The notes: generated from the sequence alone by a model not told the origin. A stretch of 64,000 bases of DNA from Phycisphaerales bacterium (GCA_020427395.1 JAGQON010000005.1:62001-126000); one strand, 5' to 3'; shown: positions 7,733 through 16,512, counted from the stretch's first letter. A program made the numbers and translations.

Positions 7733-9022
7733 ATGCCGTACACACTGACGCCGGACACCGGGATCGATCCCAACGCCGACAACATCAACTACATCAAGGA
7801 CCATGTGGACACCGGCGATCGCTGGGTCCTGAACTTTGGTCCCCAGCACCCCGCGACGCACACCACGCTGCGCCTGGTGCTGGAGCTTGACGGCGAGCGC
7901 GTGGCCCGCTGCACGCCGCACATCGGCTATCTGCACTCGGGCTTCGAGAAGCTGGGCGAGCACCTCGATTACAACCAGTATGTGACCATCGTGTCGCGCA
8001 TGAACTACCTGAGCCCGATCAGCAACGACATCTGCTGGCACGGTGCGGTTGAGAAGCTCTTCGGCATCGAGATCACGCCGCGCTGCAAGGTGCTGCGCAC
8101 GATCATGGCGGAGATGGGGCGCATCCAGGACCACCTGCTGTGCGTCGGCGCGGCCGCGCTCGACCTCGGGGCGTTCACGGGCTTCCTCTACGCCTTCAAC
8201 CCGCGCGAGCGGATCTACGACATCGTGGACTACATCTCGGGTCAGCGCTTCCACCCGGACTGGACCCGCGTGGGCGGCATCATGAAGGAGATCCCCGACG
8301 AGGAAACCTTCAAGCGGATGGTCAAGCACTTCCTGCATGCCGATCTGGAGCAGGCGATCGCGGACCTGGAGAACCTGGTCAACCGCAACCGCATCTTCAT
8401 GGACCGCACGCAGGGCATCGGCGTGCTGACGCACGACGAGGCCATCGCCTTCAGCGCCACCGGCCCGATCGCGCGTGCCTCGGGCGTGCGCCGCGACCTG
8501 CGCAAGGACGAGCCCTACCTGTGCTACGCCGACAACTGGGACGGCAACGGCGCCGAGGCCGTCAAGTTCAGCGTCCCGATCGCGCACGAGGGCGATGTCT
8601 ACGCCCGCTTCCTGGTGCGCCTCGAAGAGATCAAGCAGTCGATCAAGATCATCGACCAGCTCATCGACAACATCCCGCAGGGGCCGGTTGATATGTATGT
8701 CGACGAGAAGATGACCAAGCCCGCCAAGGAGGAGGTCTACGGCTCGATCGAGGGCCTGATCCAGCACTTCGAGATCATCATGACCAACCGCGGCTGGGAG
8801 GCACCCATCGCCGAGGCGTACAAGGCCCACGAGACCGCCAACGGCGAGCTTGGGTACTATGTCGTCGCGGATGGCAGCAAGCGCGCCTGGCGCGTGAAGA
8901 CCCGCCCGCCGAGCTTCATCAACTTCTCGCTGACGGCCAAGATGCTCGAGGGGCACATGCTCGCGGACATCGTGGCGGTGGTGGGGTCGCTGAACATCGT
9001 GGCGGCTGAGTTGGATCGGTGA
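7733..9022 (+). CDS. nuoD: NADH-quinone oxidoreductase subunit D (49-kDa)
   Basis: Core peripheral-arm subunit of respiratory complex I at the quinone-binding site, related to the large subunit of NiFe hydrogenases. Recognised by NFGPQHPATHTTLRLVLELD (34-53), HIGYLHSGFEKLGE (63-76), NYLSPISND, the RVGGIMKEIPDE segment and the C-terminal RAWRVKTRPPSFINFS / MLADIVAVVGSLNIVAAELDR. The 429-residue form from ATG 7733 has AAGGA about 10 bases upstream; an in-frame start at 7658 would add a non-homologous leader. Other nuo genes are not adjacent: two lipoprotein genes and an esterase follow before nuoE. Confidence 0.97.
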   Translation: MPYTLTPDTGIDPNADNINYIKDHVDTGDRWVLNFGPQHPATHTTLRLVLELDGERVARCTPHIGYLHSGFEKLGEHLDYNQYVTIVSRMNYLSPISNDICWHGAVEKLFGIEITPRCKVLRTIMAEMGRIQDHLLCVGAAALDLGAFTGFLYAFNPRERIYDIVDYISGQRFHPDWTRVGGIMKEIPDEETFKRMVKHFLHADLEQAIADLENLVNRNRIFMDRTQGIGVLTHDEAIAFSATGPIARASGVRRDLRKDEPYLCYADNWDGNGAEAVKFSVPIAHEGDVYARFLVRLEEIKQSIKIIDQLIDNIPQGPVDMYVDEKMTKPAKEEVYGSIEGLIQHFEIIMTNRGWEAPIAEAYKAHETANGELGYYVVADGSKRAWRVKTRPPSFINFSLTAKMLEGHMLADIVAVVGSLNIVAAELDR

Positions 9023-9459
9023 GACGCGGGGCGAAGATCACGATCTTCTCAAGCAGCATCGCTGTGGTCGTGTTCACGCTGATTTCAACCAGTCTGGTTG
9101 GCTGCCAGGTTTTCAACTCGGCGCTCAAGACTGAACGAACGGTGACGATCACCAACGCGACAGAGAGCACGGTGAAGGTGCACTACATGCAGTCTTGGGA
9201 CAACACCTGGCATACCGCCGCGAGTTCATCAAAGCACGTGGCACCGGGCAAAAGCACGACATACCGCTTCCAACAGGGCGATTCGATTTCGGTGGGGCGT
9301 ATCGTGCCTCAAGATCAGGCGATGAACGCACAGCAGTCTATCGCGTACGAACGATCGCAGGACTCGCTCGAGCTGGACCGAGAGTCGGCCCTTCGTGTGG
9401 TGGTGGATGAACAGAGCGGTGAGCTCAAGATCGAGCCCGAGCCGGAGGAGAAGCCATGA
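9019..9459 (+). CDS. Small putative lipoprotein
   Basis: A 146-residue protein of unknown function. An N-terminal hydrophobic helix (about 8-26) ends in the lipobox LVGC, predicting a lipidated Cys at about residue 29. The mature part is hydrophilic with an acidic, Pro-rich tail (EPEPEEKP). The GTG start at 9019 overlaps the nuoD stop (GTGA), so it is probably translated from the nuoD message. The next gene overlaps it in the same way and encodes a second lipoprotein with a similar N-terminal plan, so the two may act together. Confidence 0.72.
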   Translation: MRRGAKITIFSSSIAVVVFTLISTSLVGCQVFNSALKTERTVTITNATESTVKVHYMQSWDNTWHTAASSSKHVAPGKSTTYRFQQGDSISVGRIVPQDQAMNAQQSIAYERSQDSLELDRESALRVVVDEQSGELKIEPEPEEKP

Positions 9460-9884
9460 ACTCACGAACCCTTTCGAACTGCACGCTCGCCAGTCTGATG
9501 ATCCTGAGCATGCTCATCATCGGCTGCTCCATCAACCCCAAGTACACCGTCCGCATCGACAACCAGACCAACCGCACGCTCCGGGCCACGCTGGAGCGCC
9601 GCCCCACGATCAACGAGGTCATCGCGATGGACTCGGCCCGGGTCAAGCCCGGCACCTCGCGGGTGCTTGGGCCCAGCGCCGCGCGACCGCTGGAGCGGGT
9701 GTACATCGTGATCGGGGACCGCACGGACCTGCACGCCATGCCCGAGTCGCTGGAGCTGCGGCGTGGCGAGTGGATCGTGACGATCGATGCCGCTTCGATG
9801 ACCAGCTGGGGGACCTATCAGCTGCAGCTCAAGAAGGCCGATGAGGTGCTCGTGGCGGATGATGTGGCCAGCGAGGACGAGTGA
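9456..9884 (+). CDS. Small putative lipoprotein, partner of preceding gene
   Basis: A 142-residue protein of unknown function with a signal peptide ending in lipobox IIGC (Cys about residue 24). The mature domain begins YTVRIDNQTNRTLRATLE, resembling the preceding protein's TVTITNATESTVKVHY, so the two may share a beta-sandwich domain (inference from pattern only). The ATG overlaps the upstream stop in ATGA. Its stop lies 19 bases before the esterase start. Confidence 0.72.
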   Translation: MNSRTLSNCTLASLMILSMLIIGCSINPKYTVRIDNQTNRTLRATLERRPTINEVIAMDSARVKPGTSRVLGPSAARPLERVYIVIGDRTDLHAMPESLELRRGEWIVTIDAASMTSWGTYQLQLKKADEVLVADDVASEDE

Positions 9885-9903
9885 TTCCCGCTAGCATCGG
9901 GGC

Positions 9904-10842
9904 ATGACACACACGCACAACCGATTCGTCCGCACCCTGGGGATCACGCTGGCGACCTGCGTCGCCGGGCTGGCGCAGGGCAAGGTGTACCATGTTTACT
10001 ACCTCGGCGGGCAGTCCAACATGGACGGCTACGGGCGGGTGAGCGAGCTCCGCGACGAGCAGCGAGCGCCGGTGGACGGCTGCATGATCTTCCACGGCAA
10101 CAACCAGAACGCCGGCGACGCACCCAGCGGCAAGGGCATCTGGGCCACGCTCACGCCCGGGCATGGCGTGGGGTTCGGTTCGGACGGGCAGTCCAACCGC
10201 CTGAGCGACCGATTCGGGCCCGAGCTGACCTTCGGGCGGGCGATGCAGGAGCAGTTCGCCGATCGCAACATCGCCATCATCAAGTTCTCGCGCGGCGGCT
10301 CGACCATCGCCGGCAATACCGGCAGCCCATGCTGGGACCCACACGACAGGCGGGCCATCAACGGCACCGTCGGCATGAACCAGTACGACTTCGCGCTCAA
10401 AGCTATTGATAACGCCATGCGGGTGCGCGACATCGACGGCGACGGCGAGGAGGACACCCTCATCGCCTCGGGCATCGTCTGGATGCAGGGCGAGTCCGAC
10501 GGCACGCAGCAGGGCCCGGCGGAGCGGTACTTTGACAACCTGTCGGAGCTGATGGAGCTCTTCCGGGCGGCCATGCGGGTGGACGGGCTGCCGGTCGTCA
10601 TCGGGCGGATCAGCGACTCGAACCGGCGCGGCGACAACCAGCCGATGTGGGTGTTCGGCGAGCAGATCCGGGCCGCCCAAGAGCGGTTCTGCGACGAGGA
10701 CCCCAATGCCATGCTGGTGACCAACACGGACGGGTACGGCTACAGCGACCCGGCCCATTACGACACGGCGGGCTATGTCGACATGGGCGAGCAGTTTGCC
10801 AAGGCGATGCACGCCCTGGAGAGCGTGGAAGCGGACGATTGA
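9904..10842 (+). CDS. Secreted SGNH-type carbohydrate esterase (SASA / sialate O-acetylesterase family)
   Basis: A 312-residue protein with a short signal peptide (about 1-26, ending AGLAQG). The nucleophile block is YYLGGQSNMDGYGR with S38, the block I signature of SASA (DUF303) acetylesterases. Further support comes from GIVWMQGESDG (conserved W-Q-G-E block) and a C-terminal D-P-A-H catalytic pair at D282/H285. Family members deacetylate polysaccharides such as acetylated xylan or sialic acids. Here the substrate could be an environmental or self glycan. It sits between nuoD and nuoE without functional link to complex I. Confidence 0.88.
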   Translation: MTHTHNRFVRTLGITLATCVAGLAQGKVYHVYYLGGQSNMDGYGRVSELRDEQRAPVDGCMIFHGNNQNAGDAPSGKGIWATLTPGHGVGFGSDGQSNRLSDRFGPELTFGRAMQEQFADRNIAIIKFSRGGSTIAGNTGSPCWDPHDRRAINGTVGMNQYDFALKAIDNAMRVRDIDGDGEEDTLIASGIVWMQGESDGTQQGPAERYFDNLSELMELFRAAMRVDGLPVVIGRISDSNRRGDNQPMWVFGEQIRAAQERFCDEDPNAMLVTNTDGYGYSDPAHYDTAGYVDMGEQFAKAMHALESVEADD

Positions 10843-10908
10843 GCCGGTCGGCGCTATGATCCCGCTGCATCTGTACTTCCGTTTGACGCAACGCGAAAAG
10901 GGACCCCG

Positions 10909-11481
10909 ATGGCCTGGATCACGAAAGACTCCGCGAACACCAAGATCGAGCTGCGCGACGAGCCGTACCTGACGGCCGAGATGGAGAAGCAGCTGCGCGA
11001 GGTCTATCTGCCGCGCTACGAGAAGCCCAAGGGGGCCCTCTTCCCGGCGCTGCACATGATCCAGCACACCTACGGCTGGGTCCCGCCGCAGGCGATGAAA
11101 GAGATCGCCAAGGTCCTCGACATCGCACCGTCAGAGGTGCTCGATACCGTGAGCTTCTACGAGGAGTACTGGGAGCATCCCAAGGGCGAGCACCTGATCT
11201 CGGTGTGCCGCTCCATCGCCTGCGAGTTCTGCGAGGCGACCGCCTGCACCGAGGCGATCAAGGCCAAGCTGGGCATCGATGTGGGTCAGACGACAGATGA
11301 TGGCAAGTTCACCCTCGTCGAGCTCGAGTGCCTCGGTTCGTGCGGCACCGCCCCCGTGGCGCTGGTCGATGACGACCTGCACGAGAACCTGACGCCTGAT
11401 CGCATCTGCAAGCTGATCGATCAGGTGCAGGACGGCTCGTACACCCACGGCGGCAGCGGTGCGGTGAAGGAAGATCTCTGA
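10909..11481 (+). CDS. nuoE: NADH-quinone oxidoreductase subunit E (24-kDa, 2Fe-2S)
   Basis: Thioredoxin-fold subunit of the NADH dehydrogenase module of complex I. The four [2Fe-2S] ligands are C100 and C105 (SVCRSIAC) and C141 and C145 (CLGSC), the spacing of E. coli NuoE. The N-terminal helical part has ALHMIQHTYGWVPPQAM. The 190-residue length is normal. The ATG follows AAAAGGGA. A strong hairpin terminator lies 32 bases after the stop, so nuoF and nuoG must be elsewhere in the genome. Confidence 0.96.
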   Translation: MAWITKDSANTKIELRDEPYLTAEMEKQLREVYLPRYEKPKGALFPALHMIQHTYGWVPPQAMKEIAKVLDIAPSEVLDTVSFYEEYWEHPKGEHLISVCRSIACEFCEATACTEAIKAKLGIDVGQTTDDGKFTLVELECLGSCGTAPVALVDDDLHENLTPDRICKLIDQVQDGSYTHGGSGAVKEDL

Positions 11482-11512
11482 TCCTTCTGAACTGAAATCA
11501 ATATCTGGGCGC

Positions 11513-11547
11513 CACCACTCGCCCACAGGGCGCAGTGGTGTTTTCTT
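11513..11547 (+). terminator. Rho-independent terminator after nuoE
   Basis: Stem CACCACTCGCCC / GGGCG-C-AGTGGTG with loop ACA and one bulged base, followed by TTTTCTT. It ends the nuoD-nuoE transcript. Confidence 0.85.
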
Positions 11548-11562
11548 GGATATTCGACTGCA

Positions 11563-12120
11563 CTACTGCGCGTCTTCGACGCGAGTAGTGGCACCCTGAA
11601 GCGTGCTTATCTCTGATTCATCCGGAGGCAGATGGGCGAGCACCCTGATCGCGGTCAGCAGCTCTTCGGGTCGTTGCGTACCGATGGTGCGTTTCTTGTC
11701 GTTGTCGAGGGTAAGCACCACGAACTGCTCGCCGTAGATGTTCATGGCGTGCCCGTGCTTGCGGGTCCATTTGTATCCCCAGCCGCCCAGATCGCCCATG
11801 GGTGAGAGCTTCTTGTGCTGGGCATGCGTGACGGTTCCCAGATCGATCTTCCATCCCGGGAAGGGCGGGAACCAGACGCGCAGGGTGCGGCCCATGATCT
11901 TGGTGCGCAGGCGGATGCTCAGGATGATCGCGGGCATGACGATCACGCACACGAGCCAGGCGATGAGGATTTCCGTGCGCTGCTGGCCGGTGGCCTTGGC
12001 CGCGAATGCCCCGAGGATCATGGTCAGGATCACCGATTCGCACGCGATGATGGTCAGCAGGAAACGGTTGCGCCAGGCGTGCTGGGTCTCGTCGTAGGCG
12101 ATGTCGCGCGAATCATTCAT
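11563..12120 (-). CDS. Uncharacterised membrane protein with PH-like C-terminal domain
   Basis: A 185-residue protein with two transmembrane helices (about 21-42 and 50-70) and a soluble C-terminal half rich in beta-strand pattern, including GEQFVVLTLDNDKKRTIGTQRPEEL. This resembles the bacterial PH-like domains attached to short membrane hairpins. No function is known to me. ATG 12120 is chosen; a TTG two codons upstream is possible. The gene lies 22 bases after the tag stop on the same strand, so it could be co-transcribed with tag. Confidence 0.7.
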   Translation of the reverse strand: MNDSRDIAYDETQHAWRNRFLLTIIACESVILTMILGAFAAKATGQQRTEILIAWLVCVIVMPAIILSIRLRTKIMGRTLRVWFPPFPGWKIDLGTVTHAQHKKLSPMGDLGGWGYKWTRKHGHAMNIYGEQFVVLTLDNDKKRTIGTQRPEELLTAIRVLAHLPPDESEISTLQGATTRVEDAQ

Positions 12121-12142
12121 GCTCAAGGGTATTGGGAATCGC

Positions 12143-12724
12143 TCACTTCATCTTGGCACAGATGGCATGGCGGAAGCAGTCCGTGGTGTGGTCGTTGACC
12201 ATGCCGATGGCCTGCATCATGGCGTACATGGTGGTGGGGCCGACGAACCGGAAGCCGCGTTTTTTGAGTTCTTTGCTGAGCTTCTTGGAGGTCTCGGTCT
12301 GGGCCGGCAGGTCCTTGAGCGTCTTGAAGCGGTTGATCACCGGCTTGTTGTCCACGATCGACCAGACAACCTCGGAGAGCGAGGTGCCGTCCTTGTGCAG
12401 CTGGAGCACGGCCTGGGCGTTGTTGATGGTCGATTCGATCTTGAGTCGGTTGCGCACGATCGAGGCGTCCTGCATTAGGCGATCGAAGTCCTTGGCCGTG
12501 AACCTGGCGACCTTGGCGGGGTCGAAGTTCTTGAAAGCTTTGCGATAGCCGTCGCGTTTCTTGAGGATGGTCTCCCAGCTGAGCCCCGCCTGGGCGCCCT
12601 CGAGCGTGAGCATCTCGAAGACATGGTGCTCTTCACGGTTGGGGACGCCCCACTCGGTGTCGTGGTACTCGCGTTCGAGCCCGGATCGGGCCCATCCGCA
12701 GCGGCATGGGTTGGCATCGGTCAT
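12143..12724 (-). CDS. tag: DNA-3-methyladenine glycosylase I
   Basis: Base-excision repair enzyme that removes 3-methyladenine. A 193-residue protein with the Tag signature: CGWARSGLEREYHDTEWGVP (9-28), LTLEGAQAGLSWETILKKR (40-58) and MVNDHTTDCFRH at the C-terminus. The zinc-snap ligands correspond to C9, H21, H179 and C183. Length is typical. The ATG overlaps nothing; the divergent small gene at 12748 starts 24 bases away. Confidence 0.96.
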   Translation of the reverse strand: MTDANPCRCGWARSGLEREYHDTEWGVPNREEHHVFEMLTLEGAQAGLSWETILKKRDGYRKAFKNFDPAKVARFTAKDFDRLMQDASIVRNRLKIESTINNAQAVLQLHKDGTSLSEVVWSIVDNKPVINRFKTLKDLPAQTETSKKLSKELKKRGFRFVGPTTMYAMMQAIGMVNDHTTDCFRHAICAKMK

Positions 12725-12747
12725 GGTTTGGCCCGTATGATTGGGTT

Positions 12748-12963
12748 GTGAGCAAGAACGACAAGGATATCTCGATCTCGCGGGCCGTGGGGCAGTTCTT
12801 CGGGCACCTCTGGGGCGCGACCACCAAACCCGTTGCCAAGGACCAGCCCCAGCGCCACGAGGTGAAGCGCGAAACGCAGGAATCCGAGGGCGAGATCAAT
12901 GGCCAGAAGGTCGTGCTGCGCCGCACGACGATCGAAGAGGTCGAGTTCAAGAAGGACGAGTAG
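12748..12963 (+). CDS. Small hypothetical protein
   Basis: A 71-residue highly charged protein (many Lys, Glu, Arg) starting at GTG 12748. The longer in-frame start at 12706 would run across the tag start and is less likely. It reads SKNDKDISISRAVGQFFGHL and then a region with the strand-like segment GQKVVLRRTTIEEVEF. No family is recognised. It lies between the divergent tag gene and the convergent CBS gene. It could be a genuine small protein, but coding evidence is limited. Confidence 0.5.
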   Translation: MSKNDKDISISRAVGQFFGHLWGATTKPVAKDQPQRHEVKRETQESEGEINGQKVVLRRTTIEEVEFKKDE

Positions 12964-12972
12964 GTCCGAATC

Positions 12973-13437
12973 TCAGGCGGCCAGGCCCGAGTGCCCATAG
13001 CCGGGGTCGGTTTCCCGCTCCAGCTCGTTGACGGTCCAACGCACCACATCGCGGATGGTCACGATACCGACGCAGCGCTTGTGGGCGTCCACGACGGGCA
13101 GGCACGAGATCTTGTGATCGAGCATGACCCGGGCGGCCGCGCGGAGCGAGGTGTTCTTTCGAACAGCAACAAGCTGGCGCGTCATGATCTGGTGAGCGCG
13201 GCGTTTGAGACAGTTGAGGTCGGTGGTCCGCTCGCTGAGCTTGCCGATGAAGGGTGAGAGGTTCTTGAGCAGGTCGCGATCGGAGATGACGCCGGCGCAC
13301 TCGCCGTCGTCGCCCACCACGATGAGGTGGTGGTAGCTGGAGCGCTCGAAGATGTCTCGGATGTGCTCCACCGAGTCGTCCATCGAGATGGTCTCGACGG
13401 GGCTGCTCATGATGTTCTCGACGATCAGCGTGGGCAC
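12973..13437 (-). CDS. Tandem CBS-domain protein
   Basis: A 154-residue stand-alone CBS pair (Bateman module) that probably binds adenine nucleotides. CBS 1 is about residues 8-60, with VETISMDDSVEHIRDIF and GVISDRDLLK. CBS 2 is about 83-140, with LRAAARVMLDHKISCLPVVD and GIVTIRDVVR. The start is GTG 13437, with GGAG 10 bases upstream. No catalytic domain is attached. Its partner is unknown and the neighbours give no clue. Confidence 0.9.
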   Translation of the reverse strand: MPTLIVENIMSSPVETISMDDSVEHIRDIFERSSYHHLIVVGDDGECAGVISDRDLLKNLSPFIGKLSERTTDLNCLKRRAHQIMTRQLVAVRKNTSLRAAARVMLDHKISCLPVVDAHKRCVGIVTIRDVVRWTVNELERETDPGYGHSGLAA

Positions 13438-13499
13438 GGGGTCTCTCCTGGTTCGCTGTCCTCTGGATCGACAAGGCGGGGGTTGTGCTACACTGGTTT

Positions 13500-14087
13500 A
13501 TGGGAACGCAAGATCGTGATGGTGGGTCTGTGCCGTTTGGGCCGGATGCCCTCTGGGCGCCGTGGCGGATGAGCTACCTGGAGTCACTCCACGCGGACGA
13601 CGATGCCGGTTCACCCCCGGTTTCGGAGCCCGATAAGAGGCACCCAAAGCCGAGTCAGAGCGGCAGCTTCCTGCTCGATTACTGGCGCACGCCCGAGGAC
13701 GATGCGCCGAACCATGTCGTGTACCGCAACGAGCACGGCATGATCATGCTCAACAAGTACCCATATTCAAACGGGCACCTGCTCATCGCCCTGGGCGAGG
13801 CGCGCCCGACGCTCAGCGACTACACGCCCGAGCAGCGGGGCGAGCTGTGGAAGCTCGTCGATCGCGCGGTGGCGCTGTGCGAGAAGGCGCTCGAGCCCCA
13901 GGGGCTCAACATCGGCATCAACCAGGGCATCGCGGGCGGTGCGGGGGTGCCCAGCCACCTGCATGTGCATGTGATGCCCCGTTGGGTCGGCGACACCAAC
14001 TTCATCACGGCGGTGGGGGGTGTGCGGGTGATCCCGTCAGCGCTGGAGCTGATGTATGAGCGGTATGCGAAGGCGGTCAACGCTTGA
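13500..14087 (+). CDS. HIT-family nucleotide phosphorylase/hydrolase
   Basis: A 195-residue protein of the histidine-triad family, closest in arrangement to diadenosine tetraphosphate phosphorylase-like HIT proteins: WAPWRMSYLES (19-29), a conserved NKYPYSNGHLLIA (85-97), and the triad SHLHVHVMPRW (152-162) with catalytic His 157. An insert of about 30 residues (30-62) separates the N-terminal WAPWR block from the core. ATG 13500 is favoured over an upstream in-frame TTG-type start at 13485. Role: hydrolysis or phosphorolysis of dinucleoside polyphosphates (family knowledge). Confidence 0.9.
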   Translation: MGTQDRDGGSVPFGPDALWAPWRMSYLESLHADDDAGSPPVSEPDKRHPKPSQSGSFLLDYWRTPEDDAPNHVVYRNEHGMIMLNKYPYSNGHLLIALGEARPTLSDYTPEQRGELWKLVDRAVALCEKALEPQGLNIGINQGIAGGAGVPSHLHVHVMPRWVGDTNFITAVGGVRVIPSALELMYERYAKAVNA

Positions 14088-14151
14088 TCGCGTTCCCTGC
14101 GCCTCTCTGTGGGAAGTACGCCGCTGAAGCGATGCTGCCCAGGCGTTATAG

Positions 14152-14169
14152 CCACCCTCAACAGGGTGG
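14152..14169 (+). terminator. Hairpin after HIT gene, possible terminator
   Basis: Perfect 7-bp stem CCACCCT / AGGGTGG with loop CAAC. Only a short ATTTGT follows, so termination may be weak. Confidence 0.5.
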
Positions 14170-14196
14170 ATTTGTGACGGCGCCTCAACAAGAACC

Positions 14197-14224
14197 TTGT
14201 TATATCTAACATTTTGCATATAAA
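14197..14224 (+). promoter_or_regulatory. Putative sigma-70 promoter for the exported BNR-like gene
   Basis: TTGTTA at 14197-14202 and TATAAA at 14219-14224, with a 16-base spacer, in a short AT-rich island (14190-14270) upstream of a gene with a strong AAGGAAGGAG ribosome-binding site. The implied 5' leader is about 115 bases. Confidence 0.5.
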
Positions 14225-14345
14225 ATACTAAATAGCAGATATTTTTGTCTTGTATTGTTTTATTACTATTTGCCGCCTAGAATTTCCTGAGCCCTTTCCC
14301 TCGCCAATGTGGCGGGGAAGACGGTTTTCAAGGAAGGAGTAAGGC

Positions 14346-16412
14346 ATGAGGTTTACCACACAGACACTTATTGCACTGGTCGCTGGTTCGTCAATGAGCT
14401 TTGCTGCACCGACACCGTATCGCCTGAACACCGCGTTTGATCTCTCGACCGAGCCCGTGGGCGGGTACGACGGCGAGGACGCGAACAAGGGCAAGCTGGT
14501 CGAGCTGGAATACGCCGACGGCATGGGCGGCTATGAGACCGTCCTCGTCAGCGTGTTCGGCGATGCTCAGGGGCCGCACATCTGGGAGTACGACGGCAAC
14601 CTCCGCCCGGCGCGGGATATCTTCGTTACGCGCTCGACCGATGATGGGGCGACCTGGTCGCAGCCGGTGAATGTCTCGAACACCGCGAACCTGACCTCGA
14701 TCAGCGCCGACCACGACGGCGACCCGCTGACGCCTGAGATCCCGTACTACGGCGACTCCGAGAAGCCCAACATCATCAACAACGGGCGCAACATCCTGAT
14801 CACCTGGATCGACTTTTATGCGCCCGGTGGCGCGCAGCGTACCGTCACCTACCCCGAGTTCGGCTTCACCGAGGTGCCCTACGGCGCAACCTATGCCGTG
14901 CGTTCGAGCGACGCAGGGCTCACCTGGGGTCCCGCCGAGCTGCTCACAAGCGGCGAGCGCGACGCCAAGCAGGATGTCTGCAAGGCGTCGAGCGCCGGGT
15001 TCCTGATCACCTGGCAGGAGGACCCGAAGGGGCTCAAACCCGGCGACGCCGACGGCCCGGGCGAGGGCGGCTCGGGTGCGAACGTCAACAACGGCACGGA
15101 TATCTGGTACTCGGCGTTGCGTACCAGCGCCTTTGTTTCGGGGACTCCATTCCCGGCTGGGCAGCGTGTCACGAACAACTTCACGATGACCGACAACGAC
15201 GGCTACGAGAGCGGACGCGAGGGAGCCGCCCGTGCCAACTCGTTCCTGTTTGGCTCAACCGCCATCGTCGCCTACGAGGAGACCAAGGGGCTGCAGGGGG
15301 CGGATACGGGCAAGTATGTCCGCTATCACACCTTCTCGGCCTTCGACGCGACCAGCCCCGATCCGACAGGAGGCGCGGGCTGGATCCTCTCACAGCCCGA
15401 AGAGAACGCGCGGCGTGTACGCTTCGTCACGCAGCCCGGCCCGTTCCAGAGCCAGAGCGACCTTCGCATCGTCTGGGTGTGGAAAGAGGGCGCATATGAC
15501 GCCGGCGGCCCGTCGGACATCATGTGCCGGGTGGGGCGGATCAATCCCAACGACCCGATGTCGAATGGGCTGCGTCCGCAGGACCTGAACCCACCGATCG
15601 ACCCGGACGCGACCACCCGCGAGAACGCGTTCAACAACACGCAGGCGATCAACCTCAGCTCGTCGATGGGGCTCTCGGCCCATCCCGAGGACGACTTCTT
15701 CGAGGACGCCCGCGCGCACCGTGGGCTGATCCGCGGCGACTTCGTGGTCTTCGGATGGAGCTGGACACCCGACTGGGCGGTGGCTCGCTACACCGATCTT
15801 GAGAACTACAACTTCTACATCCGCCGTTCGTTTGATGGCGGTCTGAGCTGGAGTGAGTCGCAGAACTTGTCGAACATCCCGGCGAGCGCCAAGATCGATG
15901 TGCGCGAGCCACGCATCGTGGGCGCGAGCGTCAGCTCCAACCCCGCGACGCCGACCAACCCTGGCGCGTTCGTGGTCGGCTGGGGCACCGAGGTCAACCA
16001 GTACGAGCACGCCTCGGTCGGCACGATCGACCTCAACATCTACCTGAGCCATTCGGAAGACTACGGCGAAACATACGCCCCGCTGGTCAAGCTCGATGAG
16101 GTGGATGTCGTCGCCGAGCCCAATAAGGGCGCGTTCGAGAGCCAGCTCCGCCTGAGTCCGAGCGGCACGCGCATGAGCGCTGTCTGGCAGGAGACTGACC
16201 GTGATTCGGGTATCACCAACACCCGCTTCCGCAACGGATCGATCTGTCTTCCCGACCTGAACGGCGATGGCGTGCTGGACTTCTTTGATGCCAGCATGTT
16301 CATCGACGCGTACTCGGGCGGAGATCTGAGCGTTGATTTCGATGGCAACGGCGTGCTCGACTACTTCGATGTCAGCGCGTTCATCAACAGTTTCGCGGCC
16401 GGGTGTCCATAA
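14346..16412 (+). CDS. Exported BNR/Asp-box-like protein with dockerin-like C-terminus
   Basis: A 688-residue secreted protein. The signal peptide is about residues 1-20 (ending MSFAA). Several Asp-box type motifs are present: RSTDDGATWSQPVNVS, RSSDAGLTWGP, RRSFDGGLSWSESQNLS and SHSEDYGETY, consistent with a sialidase-like beta-propeller. The last 50 residues contain two 20-residue repeats of the form D-x-N/D-G-D/N-G-V-L-D-x-F-D, a dockerin-type calcium-binding pattern, ending GCP. Such tails are common in planctomycete exported proteins. Catalytic activity is not evident. The start has AAGGAAGGAG upstream. Confidence 0.8.
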   Translation: MRFTTQTLIALVAGSSMSFAAPTPYRLNTAFDLSTEPVGGYDGEDANKGKLVELEYADGMGGYETVLVSVFGDAQGPHIWEYDGNLRPARDIFVTRSTDDGATWSQPVNVSNTANLTSISADHDGDPLTPEIPYYGDSEKPNIINNGRNILITWIDFYAPGGAQRTVTYPEFGFTEVPYGATYAVRSSDAGLTWGPAELLTSGERDAKQDVCKASSAGFLITWQEDPKGLKPGDADGPGEGGSGANVNNGTDIWYSALRTSAFVSGTPFPAGQRVTNNFTMTDNDGYESGREGAARANSFLFGSTAIVAYEETKGLQGADTGKYVRYHTFSAFDATSPDPTGGAGWILSQPEENARRVRFVTQPGPFQSQSDLRIVWVWKEGAYDAGGPSDIMCRVGRINPNDPMSNGLRPQDLNPPIDPDATTRENAFNNTQAINLSSSMGLSAHPEDDFFEDARAHRGLIRGDFVVFGWSWTPDWAVARYTDLENYNFYIRRSFDGGLSWSESQNLSNIPASAKIDVREPRIVGASVSSNPATPTNPGAFVVGWGTEVNQYEHASVGTIDLNIYLSHSEDYGETYAPLVKLDEVDVVAEPNKGAFESQLRLSPSGTRMSAVWQETDRDSGITNTRFRNGSICLPDLNGDGVLDFFDASMFIDAYSGGDLSVDFDGNGVLDYFDVSAFINSFAAGCP

Positions 16413-16483
16413 TCACACCCGAGCCAAACACCCGACCATCGTGATTCCGGGAGAGGGAAGGGCACATTGGTTGGGCATATACA

Positions 16484-16512
16484 GGGCTATGCGTCGTGCG
16501 GGCGCGTAGCCC
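16484..16512. terminator. Hairpin between convergent genes
   Basis: Stem GGGCTATGCG / CGCGTAGCCC with one G-T pair and a 9-base loop, placed between the BNR-like gene and the end of the convergent DAHP synthase gene. TTATT follows on the plus strand, so it may serve as terminator for the plus gene and possibly both. Confidence 0.5.

Noticed and set aside
7703-8956. Minus-strand frame of 417 codons across nuoD
   Set aside because: Shadow of nuoD in high-GC sequence; protein is low complexity in His, Val, Arg and has no recognisable motif.
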